The notes: generated by a model from the letters alone, not told the origin. 64,000 bases of DNA from Sipunculus nudus (GCA_026874595.1 CM049310.1:5456001-5520000), one strand, 5' to 3'; positions 23,701 through 33,383 are shown, numbered from the stretch's first letter. Program-made: numbers and translations.

Positions 23701-26608
23701 CACAGAAGGACGCACTACAGAGAGGAAAATTCAGAGGTCAACGCAAAATATTTTTGCACCATGTACCAGTGATAAATCTGTTCAGTGGTATCAGAGTTCT
23801 ATTCTGGAAACAAAAGCAGCGGCAGGGGAACCTTGTAAAAAACATTGTATCCACAAAACTTTGTTTTAGCAGATAAAATTATATAAATTACATGTTCAAG
23901 GAGGATATCTTGTAAACATGCATATAATACAGTACCTTCTCACCTGGTACACCCCATCTAATTAAAGTTTAAGTGAGTGGGTAATTTGCATCCTTAAAAC
24001 ATGATGTAACCTTATAAATTGGAAATGCAAAGGCCTGATCCCCAACAGTATAGAAACGGTGTTGACGAGTGTCAAGAAGTTTGTTTGGCTCAACTGCATA
24101 CCACTCAGTGTCTGCTTCTACCTGATAGCAATGCAAGTAATATATGTATCTTTTGCTAAGGTAACATCTACCACACAAGAACCACCTGCCTCTCATATTC
24201 ACAATATATTTAATAATTAAAAAAATAGGAATTTGTTCCTCTTCATGGACATCAAGGACATAGCATCCAGACACTTTAAAGGGAGCTCCATCAAGTGTTA
24301 CTGAATGAACAACCTCTACCTCTTCTTTGGTTAGCATTTCCCCATCATATTTGCTGTTCAAAGTTGTTACAAGGGGGGCAGGTAATGTCTGCAACTGAAT
24401 ATGTCTGGACTTTGACTGTAAGGTAACAGGGGCCGGATAGAAGAATTTACCAGCAAGCTCACATGCTTGTCTCATTTGGTGCCTCTCAGACAGCGTGTAT
24501 GTAATATTTTTAAATGTACGCAAAGATGAGGATACCCTTTTGAAATACTGATGTTTTGCCTCAAACCGCATTGTCCAAAAGTTTCTAAGAGGCCCAAACC
24601 TTAGCATGAGTTGTGGATAGTGTACCAAAAAGTGGTGCTTTGGGGTGAAGGAATCCTCCCCAAAAACCTCCTTAAATTTATACAAGTACCCCTCTATAGC
24701 CACCTGTATATAGGGAATCGCTCTTTGTTCTACAACCGGACTGAAAACATAATCCATGCATTCTCTTAGGCACAGGTAAACGTCCCATTCTGGTTCATTT
24801 TCCACTCCAAATGAACCTATAATCTGAGGGAGGTTGAGAAAGATTTCCCACTTCTGAGCTGCTGTTCCAACAAGTTTGTTTTTCCCTTTCAGAGCTACCT
24901 CTTTTATTTCATTAGGTTTGTCTTTGGCTGGGATTTTAAGCTGCCTCAGGGAAACATTTAATTCATCAAAGGTAAATTTCTTCTTTTCATAGAGGCGCTT
25001 TAGAACCAATGTTACAGTGGCAGGTATAACCCCCTCCAGACAATCATGCATGATGTCTGGTGGAAACGAATCAGGAACACTGAAGTAATCTAAATGGCTC
25101 AGAGCACATTTGTGTTTTATTCCATATATCTTGCTATTGTCTGGGTTAGAAAGAACAGCTTCAAGCTGGTACCTGTATACTTGGTTGTCTCGAAGAACAA
25201 ACTCCTTTTCACTAAATGCCTGGCTAATTTGGCTATAGTCAGCTGTGCAAAAGCGACAAAAACGTCCTGCATTGAAATGGGTTTGAAACCCAGCAAGACT
25301 ATTAGATGACAGATTATCTCCACAAATGGTTGCCAGTCTTGCCCTTATAGTTCTCTCTTTGCCATTCACCATGACATTTACTCCATTTTCAAGAGTTTTT
25401 AAATCTGACAACAGTGGCTGCATGACTTTGTCGTAATCAGGATCATGCTGTTTTACATGAACATGTCTAACCAGCAAACACAAATTAATGGAATGCTGCA
25501 AGCTTCTATAAATTGGAGGCAAACTACCAACTACAAAGTAAACTGCAGTTATTTTGTATTTACCTCTTTTTGCACCTATCGGGTTGCATAATTCAAATTC
25601 GTCCATGTAAAAATGAAGTGGAATGACCTTTGAGTTGAGAAAAGAATTTTCCCTCCAGGCTTTCCCATCAAAATAATCAAACAATGTGTTTGGGTTGTGA
25701 ATTCTTTGGGGTTCCAAAATGGCTTGTTGTGCATCTGAATTGTTTAAAATAGATTTTAATACATCAGTGAGTGGTACATAATGAAAGACAGTAGTTTGGA
25801 TGGAAGGGCATAGTGAATATGCCTGCGGTTTAACTACTGAATAACTGCGTCTGATGTAGTTATTGAATTTGTATTTTGTTGTGAGGCTTTCCCATACATT
25901 CAGATCAACAAACTGGGTATTAAGTAGGTCATGTAATTCTTTGTTCTCATTGAAATTCACTTCTACATGGTTTAACGCCTGTTTTATCAATTTTTGAAGT
26001 ACATCATTGGTGAAAGTTATAAGGAATCTAATTTCCTCCACTAAACTCACCTGTACAGTACCAGTGAGCAAGTGCTTTTCTCTCAACTTAAGCATGAAAG
26101 ATGCAAAATGTGTCAAAAAATCAGCCTGGAAGGACTCTCGAGTTGTAGAGTCTGAATCTTGATCATCACTGATTTGTTCCCCATCCTCATCTGAACAATA
26201 AAATTCATTATCTGAATCACTGAAACTGGTATTGGATGTGTCATGATAGTTGGTATTTTGAAGCCTGGTTTGGTGTTTTCTGTAATAATGCCGTTTATAA
26301 GCAGACACATTTTTGAAAGAATTTTGACAATTTCCAATCCCACATATTATAAAGTGGGCTTCACTTTCATGAAACAAATGCAAGTGCTGACAGTATTTTA
26401 AGAATGAAAATTTAAAGATATCACAGTATGGACACTTGAATTTTTCAAGTGGCATTGCTTTCCCAATTGAGCAACATAAGGGTCAGTTCCCCTGAAATTA
26501 AAACAACATACCTTGAAATTTTTTAGAGTACTCCCCAATCCCATTCTCTTCAAGCCAAACACCTACTGTCTCTGTGGTCCAGGTTGTGATATTACTATAA
26601 GTGTTCAT
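11899..26608 (-). CDS. SAM-domain multi-exon gene (TnpA-like second gene of the transposon), with lesions
   Basis: Minus-strand exons: 26608-26512, 23125-22782, 20443-20368, 19891-19715, 18711-18490, 17302-17125, 14799-14717, 12171-11899. Every junction agrees in phase except inside exon 2. Exons 1-2 encode a SAM domain (WTTETVGVWLEENGIGEY, then EIDGQTLLGLND). The rest contains YCLPKFPP, VWREALRRKFKKER, a Lys-rich segment, QHSFKVRGKMAKLL and a C-terminal domain starting SPTPVIVEEA. The layout resembles the many 'SAM domain-containing 3-like' proteins predicted in fish and invertebrates. Exon 2 has one extra base in TTTTCCCAACTG (about 23065) that shifts the frame within the SAM domain; the last SAM helix and all downstream exons agree in the shifted frame. 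A further possible exon (about 17060-16890) has an in-frame stop, and skipping it keeps the frame. The mended length would be about 480 aa. DNA or protein binding is an inference. Confidence 0.7.
13378..13404 (+). repeat. Poly-G tract, 27 nt
   Basis: The longest G run in the window; another of 20 G lies at 12816-12835. Both are inside the large transposon. Confidence 0.95.
14428..14458 (+). repeat. TAGCTCAG..CTGAGCTA hairpin terminus of a dispersed repeat
   Basis: Near-perfect 13 bp stem (TAGCTCAGATGAC / GTCAGCTGAGCTA) with loop TTATA, followed by AA and preceded by a 'ggacagatggacgatggac' tract. The same structure recurs at 30432-30462 and 50542-50572. Confidence 0.7.
15391..15442 (+). repeat. 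(AT)n then (AG)n microsatellite
   Basis: About 20 bases of alternating AT followed directly by GA repeats with a few AAAG interruptions. Confidence 0.9.
15770..16075 (+). mobile_element. PIF/Harbinger-like MITE, copy 1
   Basis: 306 bp, starting GGCCCAAAA and ending TTTGGCT, flanked by TAA (15767-15769 and 16076-16078). Inner TIR sequence around 'aggttcttgggca' pairs with 'tgcctgaggaccatacc'. It is the inverted relative of 31714-32007. TAA duplications and GGCC ends fit PIF/Harbinger MITEs. It sits in an intron of the SAM gene. Confidence 0.75.
20656..20713 (+). repeat. (AT)n microsatellite
   Basis: Uninterrupted TA dinucleotide repeat of about 58 bases. Confidence 0.95.
21687..22582 (+). 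mobile_element. GGTGGCGCCACC-type non-autonomous element, copy 1
   Basis: Begins 'ctagaatacaggtagtc' and ends in the hairpin TATCCGCAAAAC-TCT-GTTTTGGCGGATA followed by CAAT, like the copies at 23280 and 51378. The interior holds diverged units with 'gatgtctgcag', 'gttgcaggtgg' and 'gagatatgagtgatttta'. No coding capacity. Copies sharing both ends define its limits. Confidence 0.75.
23280..23880 (+). mobile_element. GGTGGCGCCACC-type non-autonomous element, copy 2 (diverged)
   Basis: Starts 'ctagaatacgggtagtc' and ends in a decayed version of the same hairpin ('tatccacaaaactttgttttagcagata'). It is shorter and more diverged than the other copies. It lies in intron 1 of the SAM gene, immediately beyond the stop of the transposase ORF at 23969. 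Confidence 0.7.
23969..26455 (-). CDS. C2H2 + DDE transposase, CACTA/EnSpm-like (828 aa)
   Basis: A single uninterrupted ORF, unusual in this window. Two C2H2 fingers open the protein (C8-C11-H24-H29 and C38-C43-H56-H61), followed by an acidic stretch. A long RNase H-like region then carries candidate catalytic residues: D285 in FYMDEFELCNP, D380 in CGDNLSSN and possibly E632 in MRFEAKHQYFKR. Also seen are a CRFC pair near 400-403 and PPDIMHDCLEGV at 465-476, a motif like the Asp/His blocks of CACTA-type transposases. It lies wholly in intron 1 of the same-strand SAM gene and starts 57 bp after SAM exon 1. An acceptor-like TTTTAATTTCAG just upstream of its ATG could join it to a distant leader exon. 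The intact frame suggests recent activity or selection. Superfamily assignment is from motifs and termini only; a related KDZ/Plavaka-type family is the alternative. Confidence 0.8.
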   Translation of the reverse strand: MPLEKFKCPYCDIFKFSFLKYCQHLHLFHESEAHFIICGIGNCQNSFKNVSAYKRHYYRKHQTRLQNTNYHDTSNTSFSDSDNEFYCSDEDGEQISDDQDSDSTTRESFQADFLTHFASFMLKLREKHLLTGTVQVSLVEEIRFLITFTNDVLQKLIKQALNHVEVNFNENKELHDLLNTQFVDLNVWESLTTKYKFNNYIRRSYSVVKPQAYSLCPSIQTTVFHYVPLTDVLKSILNNSDAQQAILEPQRIHNPNTLFDYFDGKAWRENSFLNSKVIPLHFYMDEFELCNPIGAKRGKYKITAVYFVVGSLPPIYRSLQHSINLCLLVRHVHVKQHDPDYDKVMQPLLSDLKTLENGVNVMVNGKERTIRARLATICGDNLSSNSLAGFQTHFNAGRFCRFCTADYSQISQAFSEKEFVLRDNQVYRYQLEAVLSNPDNSKIYGIKHKCALSHLDYFSVPDSFPPDIMHDCLEGVIPATVTLVLKRLYEKKKFTFDELNVSLRQLKIPAKDKPNEIKEVALKGKNKLVGTAAQKWEIFLNLPQIIGSFGVENEPEWDVYLCLRECMDYVFSPVVEQRAIPYIQVAIEGYLYKFKEVFGEDSFTPKHHFLVHYPQLMLRFGPLRNFWTMRFEAKHQYFKRVSSSLRTFKNITYTLSERHQMRQACELAGKFFYPAPVTLQSKSRHIQLQTLPAPLVTTLNSKYDGEMLTKEEVEVVHSVTLDGAPFKVSGCYVLDVHEEEQIPIFLIIKYIVNMRGRWFLCGRCYLSKRYIYYLHCYQVEADTEWYAVEPNKLLDTRQHRFYTVGDQAFAFPIYKVTSCFKDANYPLT

Positions 26609-26984
26609 GGCTCCTTATCTTTCCTATAAATCAAAATTAAATAAGACACATTCATGTACAAGAATTCTCAGCATCACAAAATAAATATCATGACACTGTG
26701 GAGTGAACATTTGGTGACACCATGGGATGTCAAATGTTGTACATACTTTTTTTTAAGTTCATTTTTAAAAGTACACCAGTAACAATAACATGAAAATGAA
26801 AATAAAAGAATGAATATGTCATTTATATGAATATCAAACAAACAGCACAACTTGCAAAGCATTTGGGCCAGTAAATATAACAAAATAAACTTACTAAAGA
26901 AGTAGTCATGTCACATGATTTAGAAGTGTAAAAATAAAAGTGAATGTTACGGCCCTTAGGCCCCTTTTCCATGCGCGCATTTCT

Positions 26985-27522
26985 CGCGCTGAAAAAATCG
27001 CTTTGAATCGCTTTACCAATCGCGCGTTTCCGCTGAATCACCCCTACATGTGACGTGTTTTCACAAGGGTTTCCGCGTCCCCAAGACTTTCAGGCAACAT
27101 GTTGAGCATGTGACTGTTATGTACAGTTCACTTTATTCATGTAAACATTTAAAATTTCGTTTTATTTTTGCAAGAATGAACAGTTTTATCACGGTATAGT
27201 GTGCTATCTACAGGCCGATAGGGGTGGTATATAGGCTACAGGCTTAAGAGATTATTCACTATCCGTAATAAGATATTTCACACCCCCGCAGCACATATAT
27301 TTATATGTTTATATAAAATATATATAATCATGCATTAAAGTAGACAAGCAGAACAGCAGTTAAGTATGATTTGTCACCATGCATGATATAGGCCTATGCA
27401 TGGGCATCCTCAAGCAGACTGCATTCTCGTTCTTGACCTCCACAAGAAAGCTGGCCCGCGTGCCTTCCCGCGTGCATGGAAGAGGGATACATGATTTACA
27501 CTTGAGCGATTTTTTCAGCGCG
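26985..27522. repeat. Inverted repeat, 18 bp perfect arms 500 bp apart
   Basis: CGCGCTGAAAAAATCGCT at 26985-27002 and its exact complement at 27505-27522. The surroundings are GC-rich ('atgcgcgcatttctcgcgct' and 'gcccgcgtgccttcccgcgtgcatgga') within AT-rich DNA. This may be a nested MITE; flanking duplications were not identified. Confidence 0.6.
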
Positions 27523-30430
27523 CGGAAACCATGATAAATGGGTATAAATGTATTAATAGTTAACCCCTCACAAGTATAAAGTCAAGACTTTAAAGGTGTT
27601 TGTTAAGTGTATTTAATACACATATCTTTCCAACACTACCCCAGACACATAAATATAAATCTCCCTTCTTTTCTGGTCAAAGTAACACAAACTGCATTTC
27701 TAGGTTAATAATCATGACAACTGCAGCACAACCTGTTACAGGTGGGACAGAAAAAATATTTTATTTTGACCTAGACATCATAATAGGTACAAAATCCAAG
27801 TTACTTCTTAATGTAAACTCTCTACGGTACCCTTTTGAAATTATTCAGCAGCATATATGTAGCTGATTATTAATGTCTGCATGGTCATAAAATTAACGGG
27901 TTTAACTGTGGACATGTCGCAGCTGGGACAAAATGGCCTATAATTTGCTGTGGATAGAAACATCTTTTCTCTTACTCTAGGAATTGATGGATGTTACTGT
28001 CTGCATCATCCGTGTTATTCTTAATAAGTAACTGCCTTACAAACAACCTGATTTTTCTTTCTATAACCTCAGACAATATCATGTACAGATTTAGAGCAAT
28101 TGGCCAAATAATGACCTTAATTCAAGTATGTACATTGGAGCGTTATAGGGGAATATTGGATTCGTAGGTCTAAAGGTTTCAAAATGTGCTGTCTAACAGA
28201 TTTACAGACGGACGGACAGACAGACAGAAAAGACAGACAGGCAATGGGAGAAGGGGGTGAAGTGCTACCAATGGTATGGTTTGCATCCTTAGCATAGTTT
28301 ACCGGCTAAGGCAGGGTGAAAACCTTGCCATAGGCTAATTAATTAGGGGAGAGGGCTTGTAAGCCAGCCCGCAGCTAATTAATTAATGACAGGCTGGGGC
28401 AGTACTGGGGTAATGTTTGTACAGTGGTGGCACAGGGTACTTCACAATTTAGCAAAAGCATTTAAGTAAATATGTTGCATCCTATAAATCCTAATCTTAC
28501 AAAGGGTTTTTAATCAATGCTAAATGGGCAGTGTCCCTGATCGGTTGATGAACATTCATAATGCATATAAATTACATTTGCATATAGTCAGTTACAAAAC
28601 CCTTGTCGGCATGTTTTTTAGTAGACTGGCCCAGTCAATGAAATGGCTCTTAATTGTTGCCTCTGACAAAGAAACCAAACGTTCTCTCACTGTATCGCAC
28701 GTATAGTGTCGGTATCGCAATCTCTTGGTTACTTCTATAACTAATTACCACTCGCTGACCCTCTTATTTCATCGACTGGTAAACTTGGGCCGTACCGGAC
28801 AGTCAGCGCCATACATCACCGCCTCGCTGAACTAAGGTCTTTCACAGTGAAGTGCAGAGTAATTATAGTGGTCTTTCCCAGAATCTTTTTTTTTTAAACC
28901 AACATGGGTTATCCAGTAACCGCCTATTGTGGGCTTCTAGCTTGCTATTTATATACCCATTTAATCAGTCTTAATATTTTAAGGTCCTCGGCTATTTTGA
29001 GTACGGCAAGACTTTTTAACACTATAATATAACCCTCAGCCTCAGTGAGTCAGAGTGTCACCGTTTATCAGACCATCGCTTTCCAAGGCAGGTCGGTTTG
29101 AAAATGTATCTCTAGCTCAGCCAATCAGCGCGAGATATTCAGGTTCACATGCGACAAACGCATTCATGTACCGGCTGGCTGAAACAATCAGCGTGTTGGC
29201 AACTTAACAGGGGCAGGGCTTTCAAGCTTGAACACTAACAAATACACCGCACAAAACAGATGTGACAGTGTCTACAATGCACTTTCATCTGGCCCATGGA
29301 CCGTAGTGTTGGACAGCAGAGATATATCATAGGACACGAAGGTCCATGTACAGACTTTCTGTAAACATGATTTCAGTGCGAATGTTACAAGTGGGTTGAG
29401 CTGTCTATTGCCATTTTGACCGCTGCTAGCGTCCACATAGCAACGATGCCATTCACAGGAGGCGTGGCAGCCTGAAATGCTAATGTGAGGGAATCGTCAG
29501 GAGCCTTGTGTCGCCTTAATATTTAAATATCAGGGATTAACCATACAGACTTTACAGGGCTTTAGTGATAAGAGCTGGTACTGAGTTACGACTATTGGCA
29601 CATGGAAAAACGTTTTATTTTAAGCATTTTAGTAGTAAACGTAAATACACTATAGCCCAGGCAGGGCTAGTTTTTTAGTGATAATTATTTTAAGAATATT
29701 CTTTAAATAGGAACAGCTGAATATATAGCTCCAGCAACCTTTGGACAAGAAAGGTTTACACTGCTTTACTTGTATAAAAAATTATCCCGGAAATACATGC
29801 AGACACAGGTACTTGGACGGACTATAAATAATAATTATTTCATAAAGGTTTTGGATAGATTTATCATATGTAAATAATATTCAATGTATGAACTCTAATT
29901 ATCTGGCATATATCAGGGGCGGAATTTAGAGGGGAGGGGCTCAGGGGGTGCGCGGCCCCCTTTTTTTCGACCTTACCATAAAAACCTGGGAAAACTCAAA
30001 GTACACCAAGTGTTTAGAACAGTAACAATGTATGTTTTGTTTATAATGCATTTAAGCGACCTCAGGGTGCACGATTACAACCTTAATTTTTAAAAAATGT
30101 GTACACCTGGGCCATTACAACCCCCCCCCCCCCAAATTCTAAATTCCTTTATCTAACCCTGAATATAAAAATTTCATTTTAATAAAATATATAGGAATAA
30201 ATAATATTAAATCATTCAGGGGCAGGAGAAAGTGTATAAAAAAATTAATAATGTAGTGGATACTGGAAGGGAATCTAAAATGTTTTTAATTTTAAATATT
30301 TTTAGTCTGTAATGATACAATAATCCCTGACATTTGGTTTTATAAATAAACAGATAAATAATTAATGGGCAAAAGTGCCAATACCATTAGTCATTACATA
30401 ACATAACAATGGACCATATGAAGGCAAACT
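27523..30430. other. Long 5' intron/leader region of the transposon, no ORF recognised
   Basis: No coding sequence was recognised. It contains a 'gacggacggacagacagacag' tract (28208-28240), AATTAATTA palindromes near 28340-28385 and a poly-C run at 30121-30133. If the leader exon near 30711 is real, this is the intron between it and the SAM/transposase exons. Confidence 0.4.
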
Positions 30431-30431
30431 A

Positions 30432-30462
30432 TAGCTCAGTTGACTTATAGTCAGCTGAGCTA
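30432..30462 (+). repeat. TAGCTCAG..CTGAGCTA hairpin terminus, second copy
   Basis: TAGCTCAGTTGAC / GTCAGCTGAGCTA around loop TTATA; same family as at 14428 and 50542. Confidence 0.7.
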
Positions 30463-30710
30463 AAAAGAAATATACGAGGAGTTTTAACCCGCCGAGTCAC
30501 TGAAAACAAGAAGTTTCACCAGGACCGTTTGAGATAATCAAGGATGTTTCAAGGACAATGACACAGGCTGAACACATTTGACGGGGCCATCTTCAGAGTT
30601 CAAGTTTCGCCTATTTAGTTCTCTGATTTTGTGCTGTGGGATAGGCAATTGACAATGGGTGTATTCAAAAATAGTAATAGGGGCATTATTATCATTTTAA
30701 TACAACATAC

Positions 30711-30840
30711 CTGTGCCATCGGTGTGAAGAATTCCTCGCTTTTTGCTTCATGTGTCGTAAAAAGGACGCTGCTTCTCTGTCATGTGACGCTACACGTGAT
30801 CGCGTGACGTCAACACTGGGTGCGGTTACTATATTTAGAC
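30711..30840 (-). promoter_or_regulatory. Candidate promoter and leader exon of the transposon genes
   Basis: On the minus strand a good donor, CACAG|GTATGTTG, marks an exon end at 30711. Upstream of it are a palindromic CRE-like TGACGTCA (30805-30812), an E-box CACGTG (30793-30798) and a TATA-like CTAAATATAG (about 30828-30838). The site lies 0.7 kb inside the right end of the transposon, where the promoter of a CACTA element is expected. The exon could be spliced to the SAM exon or to the transposase ORF. No transcript evidence is available. Confidence 0.4.
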
Positions 30841-30965
30841 GCGGGACCTCGTTAATGCTTCATGGTCTGAACTACAGATGGCGCTCCGTTTGGACCTTGA
30901 AATCGTGCACGCAAAGATATTTTTTACAAAAGCCATTGTGAAATTAATGTCACTGTATTTTGCTG

Positions 30966-30969
<4 letters not shown>

Positions 30970-31032
<63 letters not shown>
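30970..31032 (+). repeat. (AT)n microsatellite
   Basis: About 63 bases of uninterrupted AT repeat. Confidence 0.95.
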
Positions 31033-31035
<3 letters not shown>

Positions 31036-31285
31036 CAGCATTTTACCGTTAATTCGTACCATTTACCACTGTAATAAATACTATTAGCTGATTTCTAAAA
31101 CTGTGACTTAAGTAAATTTATTTGTTCAGTCTATTCAAGCTTTATAAAATTTATCTCATTAGTGTTAATTTAGTAATAATGTATTATCACAAATTTCACT
31201 GAATTTGATGAAAATTTGTATATAAACTGGATATTACAATGATCGATTGGTCTTAATTCTGATATATTCTAGGTTTATATTTAGA

Positions 31286-31286
<1 letters not shown>

Positions 31287-31347
<61 letters not shown>
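31287..31347 (+). repeat. (AT)n microsatellite next to the right subterminal region
   Basis: About 61 bases of AT repeat directly abutting the motif-rich end of the 21 kb transposon. Confidence 0.95.
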
Positions 31348-31348
<1 letters not shown>

Positions 31349-31349
<1 letters not shown>

Positions 31350-31499
31350 CGTGAAAAAGGTTTTCTCGAAAACCCTTTGCGATAGAAACCTTTTGTAAAA
31401 GGGTTCCTTGACCATATAGGTTCCTGTTGTTACAAGAAACCCTTTTCCGTAACCAAAACCATTTCAAAACCTTTAAGAAACCCTTTATTTTTTACAGTG
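31349..31499 (-). repeat. Right TIR and subterminal repeat region of the 21 kb transposon
   Basis: It ends in TTTTTTACAGTG, the inverse of the left terminus. It contains the same AAACCCTTT, AAAACC and GGTTCC motifs as the left end, interrupted on the inner side by an (AT)n tract at 31287-31347. Confidence 0.7.
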
Positions 31500-31713
31500 T
31501 ACATGGGGGGGGGGGGGGGCATCGAATCCTAAACTCTCCCCTTCCAAACACATCCCTCGGCCGATACATGGCCTGGACAGTGATGCTTCCCTCAAGATAC
31601 TTGCACCTCCCTCTTCCGAACTGAATTTTAGTTGCACCTCTTGTAAAAATTATTTTTTGATTATATGAAACTCTACATAAATATGATGTAAAATATATAT
31701 GTTGTACTAGTAA

Positions 31714-32007
31714 GGCCAAAATAAAATAAAAGGTATGGTTCTCAGGCACCGCCCGCGTCAATTTTTACCCCCCGCATCAACAATTTTTATTTTGATTTTC
31801 ATCTTTCAAGAAGATGAATATTACAATTTATGTAGTGCTTTTCCCTGTTTTGCAAAAAAAATTGTTATTTTCATACTTTTCCCTGATCATATGACATTTT
31901 TATGGAGACACTCAAAAAAAGGTCAAAAATAAAATACCGCCCGCCCGCACTGATTTCTGAAAAAAAATGCCTGAGAACCATACCTTATTTTTTTTTTTTT
32001 TTTGGCC
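31714..32007 (-). mobile_element. PIF/Harbinger-like MITE, copy 2
   Basis: 294 bp with ends GGCCAAAA..TTTTGGCC and long TIRs including 'ggtatggttctcaggca' / 'tgcctgagaaccatacc'. It is flanked by TAA on both sides (31711-31713 and 32008-32010). The interior matches the copy at 15770 in opposite orientation, for example 'tgatcatatgacattttta'. Confidence 0.85.
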
Positions 32008-32190
32008 TAAGGTGTATGAAATAAATAAAAATAATTTTAATCTTTGTTGTTTCATTCAAATAGTATTTAATTATTTCAGTCAATAAAACTGGCTAATTTT
32101 TCATTCAATTTGTTAAGTGCCTGAAATTTTCAGTCATATTTATAAAATGCCTGGGTGAATCTTTCAATATAGTGCAACCACAGGCCATGG

Positions 32191-32192
<2 letters not shown>

Positions 32193-32239
<47 letters not shown>
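32193..32239 (+). repeat. (AT)n microsatellite
   Basis: About 47 bases of AT repeat. Confidence 0.95.
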
Positions 32240-32241
<2 letters not shown>

Positions 32242-32410
32242 GGTTTCATAGCTTCTCTGTGGTTTCAACTCGGCAAAAAGGTTGGTGCATATGTATACGT
32301 GCGTATTCACATACTGGCATGCCAGTTTATTATGTTTGTGAGTATTAATTAGGGCCAGTTTTGATATATCTATAATGATCCGCTTTATACATACATATAC
32401 ATTTATATAA

Positions 32411-32411
<1 letters not shown>

Positions 32412-32460
<49 letters not shown>
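32412..32460 (+). repeat. (AT)n microsatellite
   Basis: About 49 bases of AT repeat, fourth such tract within 1.5 kb. Confidence 0.95.
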
Positions 32461-32464
<4 letters not shown>

Positions 32465-32759
32465 GTTGAAACATGTAAAATCAAACAATTAATAAATTTA
32501 TCACTTATAATTATATTCCTGTCTGCTGGTATGGCACTGGGCGTCCCAACAGTCAATAGAACATGGTTTCTGAGTGATCGCAACAGTTGATCAATCACAA
32601 AATTACGAGAGACGTGCGAGAGGTTTCCAGCACACTTCACGTGATGCTCGGTTGTGGAACACTTATGTCAAAAGATATAGATAGCAGGAATGCATGATCT
32701 ATAAATAAATATAATTGAAGCAGAAGATATCTAACACAATGTGCCTTAATATTTCTAGT

Positions 32760-33180
32760 ACCAGTAATCATAAATCATGCTGTATACATCGAACGTTAAA
32801 CTGTCTCCCTCATTGAATTTTAGATAATTGTCGTTATCAGCAAGGAAACCAAGATGATAATCAAGTATCAACGCACTTACTTATGGTAGAGATAAAATCA
32901 TATGAATAAAGCGTTAAATGTTCTTCACAATTCACGAGTTAAATCTCTAAACACAAGAACAGTGGAGCGGCACTTACTGTCGAGACCTTTTTTCACCAGT
33001 GTCCTTATTATGGCGTAATATATGGTATCACTCCGTTATTAGTTCTTGAAAATATGATGATTGCCAAATCTGCGTTCAGATTTCAGTCCCCCTGTTTGGT
33101 TCGGGTAGTATCAATTTCCAATTTCAGTTCAATCATCTACGGTACACAATATCAACATCCTTCAGAATATTAAAGCCCTT
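32760..33180. repeat. Duplicated block, copy B
   Basis: Same-orientation relative of 9480-9895 (see landmarks there). On the minus strand it contains a consensus donor, CTCGACA|GTAAGTGCC near 32985, that copy A has lost. Just before it a short frame reads TGEKRSR, reminiscent of TGEERSK in exon 3 of Ig gene 1. That is too short to be decisive, but it would fit a stalk-exon remnant. Confidence 0.65.
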
Positions 33181-33383
33181 GGTATAAGATTATTAGATTG
33201 TTACGTAATTACTATAGATATTAAGCTAAGGTTGACCCCGCGCTAATTTTTATTCGTTGTTTTAATTTTCTTTCATAGCGAACACGTAACATATTGGGGA
33301 TTATGAAAGGCATGCACGTGCAGCCTCCGAAATATTGTAAAAATTAAGCTATGTACGTTTAGACCATTCACATATATATATAC

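Larger units (their letters stand above)
10550..31499 (-). mobile_element. Candidate complete ~21 kb CACTA/EnSpm-like DNA transposon
   Basis: The left end begins CACTGTAAAAAGTAAAGG at 10550. The reverse complement of the right end begins CACTGTAAAAAATAAAGG at 31499, and similarity continues for about 30 bases. Both ends are followed by the dinucleotide TA (10548-10549 and 31500-31501), compatible with a 2 bp target duplication. Both subterminal regions are packed with GGTTTC/AAACCC motifs. Inside, on the minus strand, are a DDE transposase ORF (23969-26455) and a multi-exon SAM-domain gene (11899-26608). CACTG termini, short target duplication, subterminal motif arrays and two genes with the transposase in an intron are all features of the En/Spm (CACTA, CMC) group. 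Several younger repeats are nested in its introns. That the two ends belong to one insertion is an inference. Confidence 0.65.

Noticed and set aside
31505-31761. Open frame with a poly-Pro/Gly end near the right TIR
   Set aside because: Depends on a poly-G run and overlaps the start of the Harbinger-like MITE; no protein features.
32191-32640. A 149-codon open frame containing IYIYIY runs
   Set aside because: Caused by two (AT)n microsatellites; the same applies to open frames at 20546, 30835, 31234 and 47322.
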